From NCBI GenBank assembly GCA_023376005.1, contig CM042143.1:84154530-84218529 (forward strand): a stretch of DNA of 64,000 bases. Direction: 5' to 3'. Of the stretch, positions 1 to 12,300 are shown in pieces. Origin of the DNA: Doryteuthis pealeii. Lineage: Eukaryota > Mollusca > Cephalopoda > Myopsida > Loliginidae. A program made the translations under genes and the position numbers. The notes under the pieces are model-generated. The model searched no databases, was not told the origin of the DNA, and saw nothing but the letters and a program-made list of their open reading frames with translations. How positions within the stretch are numbered: position 1 is the stretch's first letter; each line of letters opens with the position of its first letter.

Positions 1-614
1 TCCAGTTGTCTAAGAAAGAAAAAAAGACAAAGTTAAATAAAATGATTAAAAGTTCTAATTTGAAATCTAGATGGAAGATTCAGGCAAAACAATTCTTTCA
101 GAAAACATTTTTATTTATTAAACATTAATTTACGATTACAAATTAAAATGGCTAGGATGTGTGTTTAAAGATTTCTTTTAACTGCTTAAAGTTTTTTTTT
201 TGTTTTTTTTCAAATGACATTTTCTCAGATTTTTGTGAAATTCATAATTTTTTTTTAAACAGAAAATCATTGGATCAAATTCAAAATGAGAAAACAAGTT
301 AATACGCAGTTGTATTTCTAGTTTACTTTCAGATCTAAAATTTGTATTTTCATTTGTTAATTTGAATAGTTTTCTTCATTCTATTGTTGTTTTTTGTCAC
401 CAAGTTCTAAGATCAAATACACTTTTGATAATGCAGATGACAATAAATTTGAATCCTATATTCAAGGACAACCCCACCCTTAGCGGCTTGAAGAACCAAA
501 ATTTACAGCCAAAATTACCCTTCTCCAAATCTTCATACCATATTGTTTGTTTTCTAAAGTAGCAGCAAGTCAGTTTTTTTTTTTATCTTTAAGATTTAAT
601 TTTTAATTTTTCAC
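1..614. other. LENG8 intron, nothing recognised
   Basis: AT-rich sequence with several T-runs. No exon matching the SAC3 domain and no repeat family of the window was seen. Confidence 0.5.
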
Positions 615-900
615 AGGTTTTCTTCGTTATATATATCAACCTCAGTGGGTCATTTAATGCCAACAAAATTTTGAAATAAAATTCATTCTTAATGGATACT
701 CATTTTTTTTTATAAACTCACGTTTTTCTATTTAACCTATAGATGAGACCCTAACAGGTACTACCACTCCGGGTCAGAGTGGACCTGGAAGCAATGGTGA
801 TGAAGGAGTCCTCCTTATTCCCCAGACCTCCAGAACTGGAACCTCACCATCAGATAGAGTTTAACGTCATACCCAGGACATGAAGACCCCTAATTTCTTA
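615..900 (-). mobile_element. R3 family copy (tail plus 3' part)
   Basis: Holds the rc of the family's 3' tail (…ATTTAATGCC at about 640-665) followed by the block with ACCCTAACAGGTACTACC and CTGGAACCTCACCATCAG. The same block recurs at about nine other places in the window. Family class is unknown; orientation is defined by the tail shared with the 5S-derived SINE. Confidence 0.7.
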
Positions 901-904
901 TTTC

Positions 905-1075
905 CTCCTCCCAGAGTGGCTGCCTAATCAAGGTTGAAGAGCCCAGTCTGCCCTACTATTTACCCATAGCTGGAGAGAGACTAGTTGGATTCATACCTTC
1001 CCCAATGGTGTTAGCACTATGTGAAATGCAAACAACCTCGTCCAGGATTTGAACATGTTGTACCCATCATTATAT
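905..1075 (-). mobile_element. tRNA-derived SINE A, truncated
   Basis: Minus-strand copy of the SINE whose body reads ACCCATAGCTGGAGGGAGAG on the plus strand here. The tRNA-like head is missing beyond the degraded box B (AGGATTTGAAC). Confidence 0.65.
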
Positions 1076-1380
1076 TGTTACTTTTTGACAGTGGGACTGT
1101 CTTTCTTCTAAGGTTATTCTAGCTAATGTTATTGGATTTCTATAAATTCAGAAATTAAAGCAATATTTCAACTAGAAATGCACAAAACCTGCTAATCCTC
1201 CATTTCAATTAAACATTCTTGTAATGTCAACTCAATAGCAAAAGATTAGTAGCATCATTTAGTTTAGAAATTCTTTTGTTGATTTTTCATTTTAAAAATC
1301 ACAAATCTTGTCTTGAATATTCAGCAGAAAATTTTTTTTTTTCTTCTCTGTAATGAAAATAAGAAATCAATAAAACTTAC

Positions 1381-1519
1381 TGTGAAATTATTGATAGTTA
1401 ATGTTAAAGTTTGTCGATAACGTTTAGAATCAGGGGAATTATTTAAATGTTCAACAAATCTTGCTGCTCTTCTTTGCATTTTTTCTTCTTTATCTGGGGC
1501 GTCGTATTCAAAGACCAAA
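1381..1519 (-). CDS. LENG8: LENG8 exon 10 (QRRAARF motif), last exon in window
   Basis: The acceptor AG is at 1521-1520 and the donor GTAAGT starts at 1380. It encodes ...DKEEKMQRRAARFVEHLN and ends TLTINNFT in phase 0. In vertebrate LENG8 this motif immediately precedes the SAC3/GANP domain. No further exon was found in 1-1380, so the SAC3 exons lie left of the window. Confidence 0.92.
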
Positions 1520-4500
1520 CTGAAAAGACAAAATTATTAAAAATTTTAATAGATGTTGAAGCTTCGGTTCTGAGCAAAAACTAAGCTATCTTTTTGGTAC
1601 AAATAATGTTCAATATATGTTAAATAATAATAGAAAAAAATAGTCATAGATGCAGGGCTACATTGGGATATTGACCTTGCAAGGAAAAAATCAGAAATCA
1701 TCAATAACTTAAAATTGGTTGACTTTAAGACTTTTTAAATAGCATTTTTGGATTCCTTGGGCAGAAATGCTTGTATAAACCAATTTTTAGGAGTAGGGAA
1801 GCTCTAGAACTCATTTTACAGACAAAAATAGGTTACAAAGTCGCAAACAGAGTGAGATTGGTGCTTGTATATATCATTGCATGTGTGACTGATTAATGGT
1901 GATAAACGGTGTTAGGCTTCTGGAGAGAAGAAATATGGTAGTTCAAATAAGTATCGAGAGAGAACCAATGGGCAAAAATAGGAATTAATTGAGGTTGTGA
2001 AATATGCTGAATGGGATTGAACTCAAACATAACCAAGTAAGATCAAGTAAAAGCCAGTATAAGAGGTTTACCAACCCCTGCAAGTCAGCATAATTTCTGT
2101 ATTCACTCTTTATCAAGAGATGTTGAGAAAACATTTTCATGTTCCCCAAAATGTCAAAAAAGTATTTAAAAAAAAACAAAAAAAAAACAAAACAAAACTG
2201 GAGAATCATGTTTTGGAAAAGAAAACACTGGTTAGTTTGGGAGGTCTAAACCTCGAGGTCAGAAAGCGTATTTTCTCTAGACTTAAAAGATGGGGGTGAA
2301 AGAAATATTTTGTTAAACAAAATAACTGACTTGATTTGAGATCTTGAGGTGGACTGTTAGGGTCACTTGTTGAATATCACAGACCAGGAAGGGACACAAT
2401 GAATCCTTGTTTTGTTTAGAAGATAATTAGGAATAATATTTCCAATATAGAAGGGTAGATAAGAAGCTGTTACTGGTAGATAAAACCAGTTCAGGATGGG
2501 GTATCAATGAAGAAAGAATGGCCTAAGTACAGTTCAGGACAGGGACAGAATACTATAGAAACTGAAGCAGAATAAGATAGAGACCAAACCAGGAAATTAA
2601 ATTTAAAGAATGTAATCTGTTAAGAAATACAAAATCAAAGCATACAAGTAATGTATTTCTGTTTAATACTGCAATCGGAAAACCACAGCCTGTTGATTTG
2701 AATCCTAAGATTTTATTGGCAGAAATTATATACAATTTAGGGTTGTGTAGAGGCACAAGGTCTTATCAAATAGAAATAATTTTTAAACAGATCTATTTGA
2801 CCCATAGATCATACTCTAAAAGGTATTATCACTCTGGGACAGAGTGGACCTGGGAGTAATGGCAACAATGGTGTAATCCACAATCTCCAGAGCCTCACCA
2901 TCAGATGCAGTTTAATGTTTTACCCAGGACAAGCCCTTTTTTGGGGGAGGGGAGGAGTGGAGAGGGGGCTTAATACAGTCAGCATATTCTAAGCCCCACC
3001 CACAGGGCAATATCTGATTTAATAATTGGAATGATTCAAGTTGATCAAGTTACACTAAAGAGAATTTCCTTAAAATACTTACTCTCGATCTTTCTTTCCT
3101 TTCTTGTTGCCAAGTGGTTCATCAAGTCTTAATCGGCCACGTGGATTACGGCCACGAGCCCCTCTTCCACGACCTCGGCCATGATTCTTGCTACTAAAAT
3201 TCGGCTTGGAATATTTCTCCGATGAAGAACTGGCATCGGAATGACTGGAACTATCACTGAGAGAAAAAGAATAAATAAATAAATTAAAAAACATCATCAA
3301 AAGAAAAATACAACTTGAAAATTTGGAATCAAAATTTATAAATACAAACAGATAAAAATATAAATATTTCTGCAGAATATCAATTATTTATTTCATCCAA
3401 ATGTTTCTTTTAAAGAAAAAAAAATGTCTGACAGTGTTGCAACATCTGGATGAGGTTGCAGGTCCATTGTACATATTTAAGTTGCAAATACTTAAAATGT
3501 AGAATGGAAGGGGGTGGAGTGTATTTTTGTCAGACATGCACTAAATAGAATTAAGCAACAAGTAAATGTGTTACGAAACAACGTTGCTATGTGTTAAGAA
3601 CTACAAATTGTTTTTTCCCCCCCAAAAAGGTAGGTAAGCAAGAATCTAATATATGCCACTAAGAGTGCATTTGCTGACATGGTAGACAACAGTCACAACA
3701 ACGTACCTGCTATGTCTTCTATGCCTTCGTGCTACAGTACGAGGATACTTGTCTCTCATAGAAACTACCACAGCTGGAGGAGACCTTGAATGACTCCTCG
3801 ACCTGCTACGAGAACGTGAGCGAGATGTTCTATAAGTGGGTACCCGGTCTCCATTGTATGGACAGCGAACAGAAGAACGGTTGCTACTCACTTCACTCTC
3901 ATCTCTCTCCCAGCGGCTTCGCTTGCGTTTGTTATCCTGCCCACTTATACTGAAACAAAGTAATCAGACATGTGGCTTTTCTTAATCCCATGGGAAAACT
4001 ACAAAGATCTAACAGAGTCCATTAATCATAAATTCACTACGATAAAATCTAAGATAAAAGAATTAGAATTTGGGATTTTGAAAAAAGTTTGGTATCATTT
4101 TTAATGTCCAATAACATAAGAGTAGAAAAACTTAACAGGATGATTTTTCTTTAAAGAAATGAAAAAGATATTTACAACAAATTTGAATGCGATGATAATA
4201 TCAAAATAAAATTCACAAAAACATCCTGAAAAACCTTTCGCCTACCATGAGCTATCATCAGACTTTACTTTTAAGTAATAATATTTGATCGACTGCAGTA
4301 AGAAATTAAAATATCAGCAATGATTTTCCTTAACAATATTAAATAGCTCTTTATGAAAAGATAACTTTTCAAAAGACTTCACAAGTATAAAATGCATTTT
4401 GTGTGTGCGTGTGTGTGCATAACACTTTTCTACATCTCATTACAAAAAGATGGGTAGCAGCAAATGGAATAAAAAGAAAATCCATTTTGATAACACAGTC

Positions 4501-4761
4501 AGCATCAATCAAAGCAACCATTGTGTTACCATAACAACAAAAAACAAAAAGTTAATGGGTAATTACTAGTTTATACAAAAGACCTATTAATACTAATTTT
4601 CATTTAACCAAATCCTGAGTGGACATTACATATGCAAAAAGAAAGAAAAAAAAAGTACTTTTTCACAACAAAAAAAGTAAATCTATCAAAATATTCTTAT
4701 AAAATAATGCAAAAGAGAAAGTGGACTTAAAGTGTTTAAATTGAAGGTTAAAACTAAAAGT

Positions 4762-4817
<56 letters not shown>

Positions 4818-7017
4818 ATTTTTTTTTATTAGAAATGACATTTTGCAATAAACTTTGTTTACTTACTCAGGCAATGGTTCTTTTGACCAATCCTTACTCC
4901 AAGCTGTATGGTCATCAAAGATTTCTTTTAGTTTCACCCTTAAACATCTTTCCATTTCATCCTTTTCAGATTCTTCACTTACACTAGCAAAAGCTCTTTG
5001 AACATATTCCCTAGACAAAGAAAAAAAAAAGGACACAAATTTTAAAATGTAAACATTTAAAAAATTTTTTTTTTTAAATTTAACTAATACAACAGAAAAG
5101 ATTTCCCTTATTAGAATTAGATTTTAAAAAATGGTTCAGAAATGATTATTAGGAATCATGAATTGAAATCATAATCAGTCCTAGCGAGAATTGAACCTAG
5201 GATGGGGTTAACATGAATAATGGGTCTGAAATTGAAGTGACCATAATTATTTCGGTTTATTATCCCCATAAATTTCTTTATGATATTAAAAATGTCATTG
5301 GAAACTTTTTGTTGGTCAGCTAAATGGTCCTTGTTGGTAATTGCATATCACATTAAGATCATATAATGTAGAATAAGTAAGTTGATTGTAAAAGAAAAAA
5401 AAAAGAAAGGTAAATGCACTTTGAAATTGCTTTCAATTTGGAATATACAAAATGGGTCAATATGAGTTTGTCAATTCTTTTTTTTTTTATTTTTATTTTC
5501 AGAGGGGGTTGTATGTAGACAGTTGCCACTAGGCTTCAATCTTTGCAGGTCACGTCCAGAGGGTCTTTTGGCAGGCTTCACCAACAGCAAAGACATCATC
5601 AACTCTAAGATAAAGTATAGCATTAGCCACTGTTCCATGGTTGGGTTGTCTAAACTGGCACCTCCATCAGGCACACCTCGATTTGTCTGGTGAGGTGGGT
5701 GTGTGGACACCCAGCATCACTAAAAACAAGAGCTGTCAAAGGGTGGATGAGATCCAGAGGAGCCAATAGCCATCCACACTGATAGTAGTAGGGGCACTTA
5801 CGACACACATAAATTCCCAATACAACCTGGCACTAGGGTGCAAATACTGGGGCCTCCAGGGAGGGCTTACCTTTCATGAAGTGACTCACTACTACCTAAG
5901 ATAGCACTCTGCAGCAGTCCAGTTGTCTTGGACTTTCCCCTGCCACTGGACCAATTGTCAGGCTGCTAAGACAGTGGACTGAGGTCTGTACTTAAAATAT
6001 CTCACGCACAAGTTTCACTCCAGGTCAAGTGAGGTCATCATTGTCTGTGACAGACTTCTATAAACATAAGCCACTAAGAGTAAAAGGATGCACAGATTGT
6101 GCATGCCAGATTTCATTTGTTGCAAAGTTTCAACATTGCTTGTTCATCATTTGATTCCATCAACCAGTATTTTGTTTTGGTATCACTATTTCAACAGACC
6201 AGGGCTATTCAGTTGAATATCACCCAATCAGCATTGAAAGAAAAAACACAATACAACAAAAAACAGCAGTCAAATTGGTAGTACTGGGAGGGAGGAGGAG
6301 GGGTCATGTTGTGATTGGTAAAGATTCTTTTTAGCAGAATTATAATTAGTACTGTGCTTCATCCACCCTTCAGTCAGAGAGAGAGAGAGTTCCTCCACTC
6401 CTGATTGCTGTTAGAGAAACAAAACAATTCATACACTAAATCAAAGCCGAGCAAATCAATGTTTTTTTTTTCAAGTGTTAGTTTCAGTAAATAATTATAT
6501 CATGAATCATTGATTCCAATTAAGATAAATTAAGTTAAAACTTAATGGAATTAAAAGTCTACCCCCATGAATGGAATAAAGGGTTTGGTTTAAAGTTCTG
6601 TGAAGGTATCCGATTACAATAAGAAGGTTCCATGACTTCAACAAGAAACACCTGAAGAAGACCAGAGAGCAAATCGTCCGAAACATTGAGTATATAACAA
6701 TAAAGACAAGAACAATAGTCAAAAAAACAAAAAAAACAACAAATAATACAAATAATAGAATAATGACTCACTTTAATGAAGCTGGCCATTCTCCTTTGTC
6801 AGGACCAGGAGGTTTTGATCTAAAAAGAAAGCAAGAAAACTCAAAGTAAATATCATTTGAAAAAGGAATAAAAATGGTTCACAAATAATTTATCTATCAG
6901 TAAATCAAAATCATTAGGATCATTTTAAAAATATATAAAACTTGTGTAAAATTTTTTTTCAAATCTTTAAAAAAAAAAAAAAAAAACCTCCCAAAATTCC
7001 TCGAAAGTTTCTAAGCT

Positions 7018-7054
<37 letters not shown>

Positions 7055-9290
7055 AATAAATAAAAAAGGAAACTTTCTAATCTTCTTTATTAAGTGAAAG
7101 ATAAGCAATTCACATGTTGAATATCTTCATTGGCATCCAAAAAGAATGAAATACAAAGAAGAATCAAAAGGGAAAACTGAACACTCACTCTGGTGCAGGA
7201 CTGTTACTGTTTGCCCTGCCATTATCAGGACTTGCTTGATAGTTGGATTGTTGTTGTTGTTTCCCACCATGAGAAGATCTCATCTTTTGTTGTTGCTGTT
7301 GTTGTTGCTGCTGCTGCTGTTGATGGGGGAAACGTTTTGCTTGGTATCCAGAAATTGCATTTGTGTTCTGGACATTATGCCGTTTGGGAATTTGGAATCT
7401 AATTCCTAAAGCATTAGGATTCTCTGGAAATAGAATTTTCATTTAAATATTAGAAACCAAAATATCATGCCATATCACATAATAGAATTGAATAAAGAAT
7501 GACAATTTAATAGCAGAGGGTAGAATAAAAGTTTTTTTAATAAATTAATATTATGGTTATTGATTGATTGGGTTTCACGGCATGTCAACTCATTGGATCA
7601 TTTCCTGCCAAAGATGTTTTTGTTTTATTCACCACTTTCTAGCACATATATGATAAAAAAGTTGGGGGTTTGCCATAAGGGTAAATCATATAGGTGCTTG
7701 GGTTAGACATGACTAGCCAATTGAAAGGCGGGGGCCTCTAACCTAAGTAAGGGCCAAAGTGGAGTGTTGCAAGTCATGGACTACTCAGCCACCATGATTC
7801 AGTCCTTAAGTGTCACACATGGCCAACAGGTGGCTCTATTGAGGGGAGTCTTACCCCTCTGCAGAGGTGCAGTCGGTGTATTTTAAAGCCCTAGCTGACA
7901 TAACTGAACATTATGACTATTTTAATTCTAACATTTTTTCCATTCCCAGCAAAAATGGCAATTTAGTGACATAAGCAGTTTATAAGCTAATTCTTAGACC
8001 TTCATGTCAGGACAAAAAGAAAAAAGAAAAAAAAGTAGATTTAAATGCTTTTCCATCATTCAAAACAATTGAGTTAAGAGACACTATAATGTATATGGTC
8101 ACTAAATCCCAAAAGTTGTCAAAGATTCAAAACATTTATAAAAGACGCACTTTTGAAGGTGCATGGTGTTAGTCGTAGAAAATGGACTCATCAACTTGAA
8201 TTCAAATCCTGGACGAGCATTTCACTAATACTCTAGGGAAACAGTATGTATTCAACTACTCTCCCTCCAACTATAGGTAAATAGTAAGATAGACTGCATT
8301 CTTTAACCTTGGCTAGGTAACCAGTCTAGGAGAAGGAAAACTGAACCTAAACCTGTTAAACTCTGCTTAAGAAATTGACTTTGTATCACATCCTGCTTGT
8401 GTGGAGGGGTTGGTAAATATATATAAGACACACTTCGCGTAATGGTTATTGTCATAGAAAATGGAATTCGAGATACAGGTTCAAATTCTGAATGAGGCTG
8501 TTAGCATTTCACTTTATGCTAATACCCTTGGGGAAGGTATACATCCAACTACAGGTAAATAGTAGGGCAGACTGGATTTTTTTTAAACCTTGGCTAGGTA
8601 ACCAGTCTTAGAGAAGGAAAATTCTGAATTCAAACTAGCTGTACTCTGCATAAACATTGATTTTGTCTCGCATCCTGCTCATGGTGATGGAGGGGGGGGA
8701 TAAATCCATACATTAATAAAAAGACTACAATATAATAAGCTTGTAATTACTTACGTTTAGATTTTCCCATTTGAAATCTTGGCATATTGTGTGAATAAGG
8801 AGAATCAGAATGTTGGAACTGATGATTGGGTGATGATTGTTGGGGATGTTGCTGTTGTTGTTGCTGGGGTGAAGGGGGTTGTTGCTGTTGTTGATGGTCT
8901 GGGGGATAATGCTGCTGCTGCTGCTGTTGTTGTGGATGATGGGGTTGTTGCTGCTGCTGCTGCTGATAATGGGGGTCATGTTGCTGGTGATGTGGAGGCT
9001 GCATGTGTGGCTGTTGCATGTGAGGGGGAGGTGGAGGTGGCGGAGGATGTCTCTGCTGATCAACACCATCTCCAGTTCCAGGAGGCAATGGTTGCTGTCC
9101 AGAGTGAAGTCCCATGTGAGGAGGTGGTGGAGCTGAATTTGGTAGGCCACTATCAGGATGTTGTGGAGGGTAGCCTGGTGGAGGCTGGGTATACATTGAA
9201 CCCTGGGGAGAAAAATAAATAATTTTGTTACTACAGTCAACAAAAATATTATAAGAAATAATTCATAAAATTCACATTTCTTCAACGAGA

Positions 9291-9328
<38 letters not shown>

Positions 9329-12300
9329 TCAAACTGATCTGATTTTTAGTAATATTAACAACACATCTAATTAGCCTCTCATGAAGTAACTCTTTAACCC
9401 TTTATCTACCAGAATGCCCCAAACCGCATGACGATCAAAATGCCAGACCTCTGCCCCTGAAAATGCTAAAGATATTCAGCTCTTAGAAATTGGTTTAAAA
9501 GTTAAAAAAGGGAAATGAATACATTTCTATTCAGTAGTAAAGGATCAGCGATACAATATTAGCTTGTCAACCATTTCACCACTCTATTGTGAATGGCAGT
9601 GGTAGATAAAGGATTAAAATGTGTTGTTTTTTTTTTTAAAAAAGCAAAATAATTTTTTCCTACAAATGTAAACTCTGCACTGTTTGGCATTGGTTAGTAG
9701 CAAAAATTATTTTAATCACCAGGCTTGAACAGAGGTCTGTCATTAAAGTCTTGTTAGTTGTTTTGTTTTATGGCATATCAACCCTTTAGGGTCATTTAAT
9801 CCCAAATCAAGCCATGTTTGATAAACAAAGGACCCATGTGGTTTTACAGTACCTGCTATTGCCTAAGTGGTCACCCAATTAAGTATTGAACAGGTTCATT
9901 GCTGCTTAACTTTGGTGATCTAGTGGGAACCACTGCTTTTAGCATGATTTGACCGTAACGCAAACAATATTAAATTTACAGAAGAATATGTGATATGTAC
10001 AGAGGAACATGTTTTAGTCAAAAACATTTACAAAAGGTTGAAATAGAATACAAGATAAAGACTGGTTCATAATGGCAAGCACACTTGAAATGGTGGATTC
10101 AGATAATGTGCACATTTTGGCTGACAAAAGAATTACAGTGTAGGATATGAATGTGAATTTCAGATGTACATCACACAAAATCCTGCATGATGACCTTGCC
10201 TTTTCTGAGGTCATGTGTCATTGGGTTCCCAAAATGTTGATGCCAGAGCACAGAGAAGAGCCCATTAGTCCCAGTCAGTTTAGTTGAGACAACTGCACCC
10301 CCCCCCCCATTCAAATGAAAGTAAGTTTTTTAAGTGATGATTAAGTGAAGAGCAGTGTGACCAAATGGCTAAAAACTCAGTCCAGGCTTGTTTTGTTTTG
10401 TTTTTGTTTTTGTTTTTTGCTGAAAGATTGTTTTTTTTTAATGGAGATCATATTGAAAAATAAAGCAAAATTTTTCTTCCTGAGTGAAATGAGAGTTATT
10501 TTATTACAATATTCAGCTTATTTATTGAATGACAAAATTTTAGATTCTTATTTACTCGACAATAAATAAAAGATAGTAACAAAAAATGGTTACAGGTCGA
10601 GCATTTTAAGTAGAAATTATTTTTTTTTATCAATTAAACTTACATTTTGTTGATAATGATCATATTGGACATTTCCATACTGCTGCGGTACATTGTAATA
10701 CCTTAAAAATAAAAAAAACATACAAATATATTAACTTCAATGACACTGAAATTATAATTTATTTAAACAGAATAAACTGAAAAACAATTTTAATTTCAAA
10801 TATTTCTATGAAACTTTGAGCAAACTATCAATAAAAACATTCAGTGAAGATTTTTTGAATCTATATCTTTTTCAGCTAGATATATTTGGTCTGAGACCTG
10901 TCAGCTGTTCCTTATATTGAAAACATTTATCTTATTTCCACTAAATATTTATATTCTTTCCACAATTCATCCAACTTTGCCTTAAATGAGTTCAGAGATG
11001 TGATATTCACTGATGATGTTAGTTTATTTCATGAATCTACTACCCTGTTACTAAAATAAATTTGTTTTAGATTGGTTTTGTAAAATTTTCTTTGAAAGTT
11101 TTAATTTATGACCCCTGGTATTGATTTTTTGAGCAATGTTCAATAGATCAAAATTTATTGAATAAAATCCATGAATATATTTATAAACTTCAATCATATC
11201 TCCTCTGGTTCATCGATAAGTCAATGCTCATAAGTCTTTCTTCATATGAAAGGTGTTTTTTTTTTTAATCATTCATTACTTTAGTAGCTCTCCTTTGTAC
11301 TCCTATGAATTTTTATGTCTGATTAATCTTGGACTCCAGATCACATTAGCAAATTCAAAATGAGGTCTCAAATGCAATGAATAAATTTTTTAAACATTTC
11401 CTTATCCATGTATTCATATGACCTAAATATTAATCCTAATATCTTATTTGCTTTATTTACTTGTATTTCTATATGCTTCAAAAATTTTAGTTCATATTCA
11501 GTGCAAGATCTTTTTATAAATCTGTATTTTTTTTAGTAATTCTCTTTCATTAGTATAATTTTTGTAATTATTTCTTCCCACATGAAATACTTTATATTCA
11601 GTTTTATTGAATCTGAGCTGTCATTTATCTGACCAATTTACAAGATTGCAAATATCTGTTTGGATTTTGTCAATATCATTTTGTTTATTAATAATAGAAA
11701 ATATTTTAGTATCATCAGCAAAGATCTGTGTAAAACATTTAATCATATCTGATCGGAAAAGTAGTCAAGATGATTGAATAGAAAAAAAAAATCTGTAAAG
11801 GTAGAGAGAGAGAGGGGACTAGGCAAATACAATAAAATCTTCCACAAACTGATTCAACCATGGGAAATGTTTTTGTAACATAAAAGCAGCAGCCATTATA
11901 ATCCAACAAAATATCTAAGGGGAGTTAAACATTTTGTAATATTTTGGTAATGTAAGGCACAATTCAGCAGCTTCAGATGCTTTTGTTGAGGTTGTCAAGG
12001 TAACAAATCACTCTGGACTGTGAGATGTTGAACTCACCTGATGGTTTGGAGCACAGCCTCAGAATCCACGGTTTTAGGCTTGGTCTGATTATAGTTGAAT
12101 ATTATTTCATTCAAGTGGACATTTCACAGTTACTTGTTATAATCCAAAATCTATTTTTTATTTCCAAATGATAATGTATGGCAAAAACTAATTTCATTTT
12201 ATACTGACAGAGAGATTGTGAAAGATAACAGCTTAAGTCTTAGGTGTTGAAGGACATAAGGCATTTTCTCTACCTCAACGCACAATCAAAATAAAGTCAG

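Noticed and set aside
4663..4848. Minus-strand ORF with a Phe run
   Set aside because: Produced by the 50-base A-run; no other coding feature.
7146..7409. Plus-strand ORF with a long Leu run
   Set aside because: Antisense shadow of the poly-Gln in LENG8 exon 5.
8779..9222. Long plus-strand ORFs over the LENG8 Gln-rich exon
   Set aside because: They are antisense translations of CAG/CCA repeats (Val, Ala or Leu runs); the minus-strand reading has matched splice phases and family motifs.
9756..9946. A real 5S rRNA gene
   Set aside because: The 5' third is missing, the sequence has diverged and a SINE tail follows; the second copy has the same structure.
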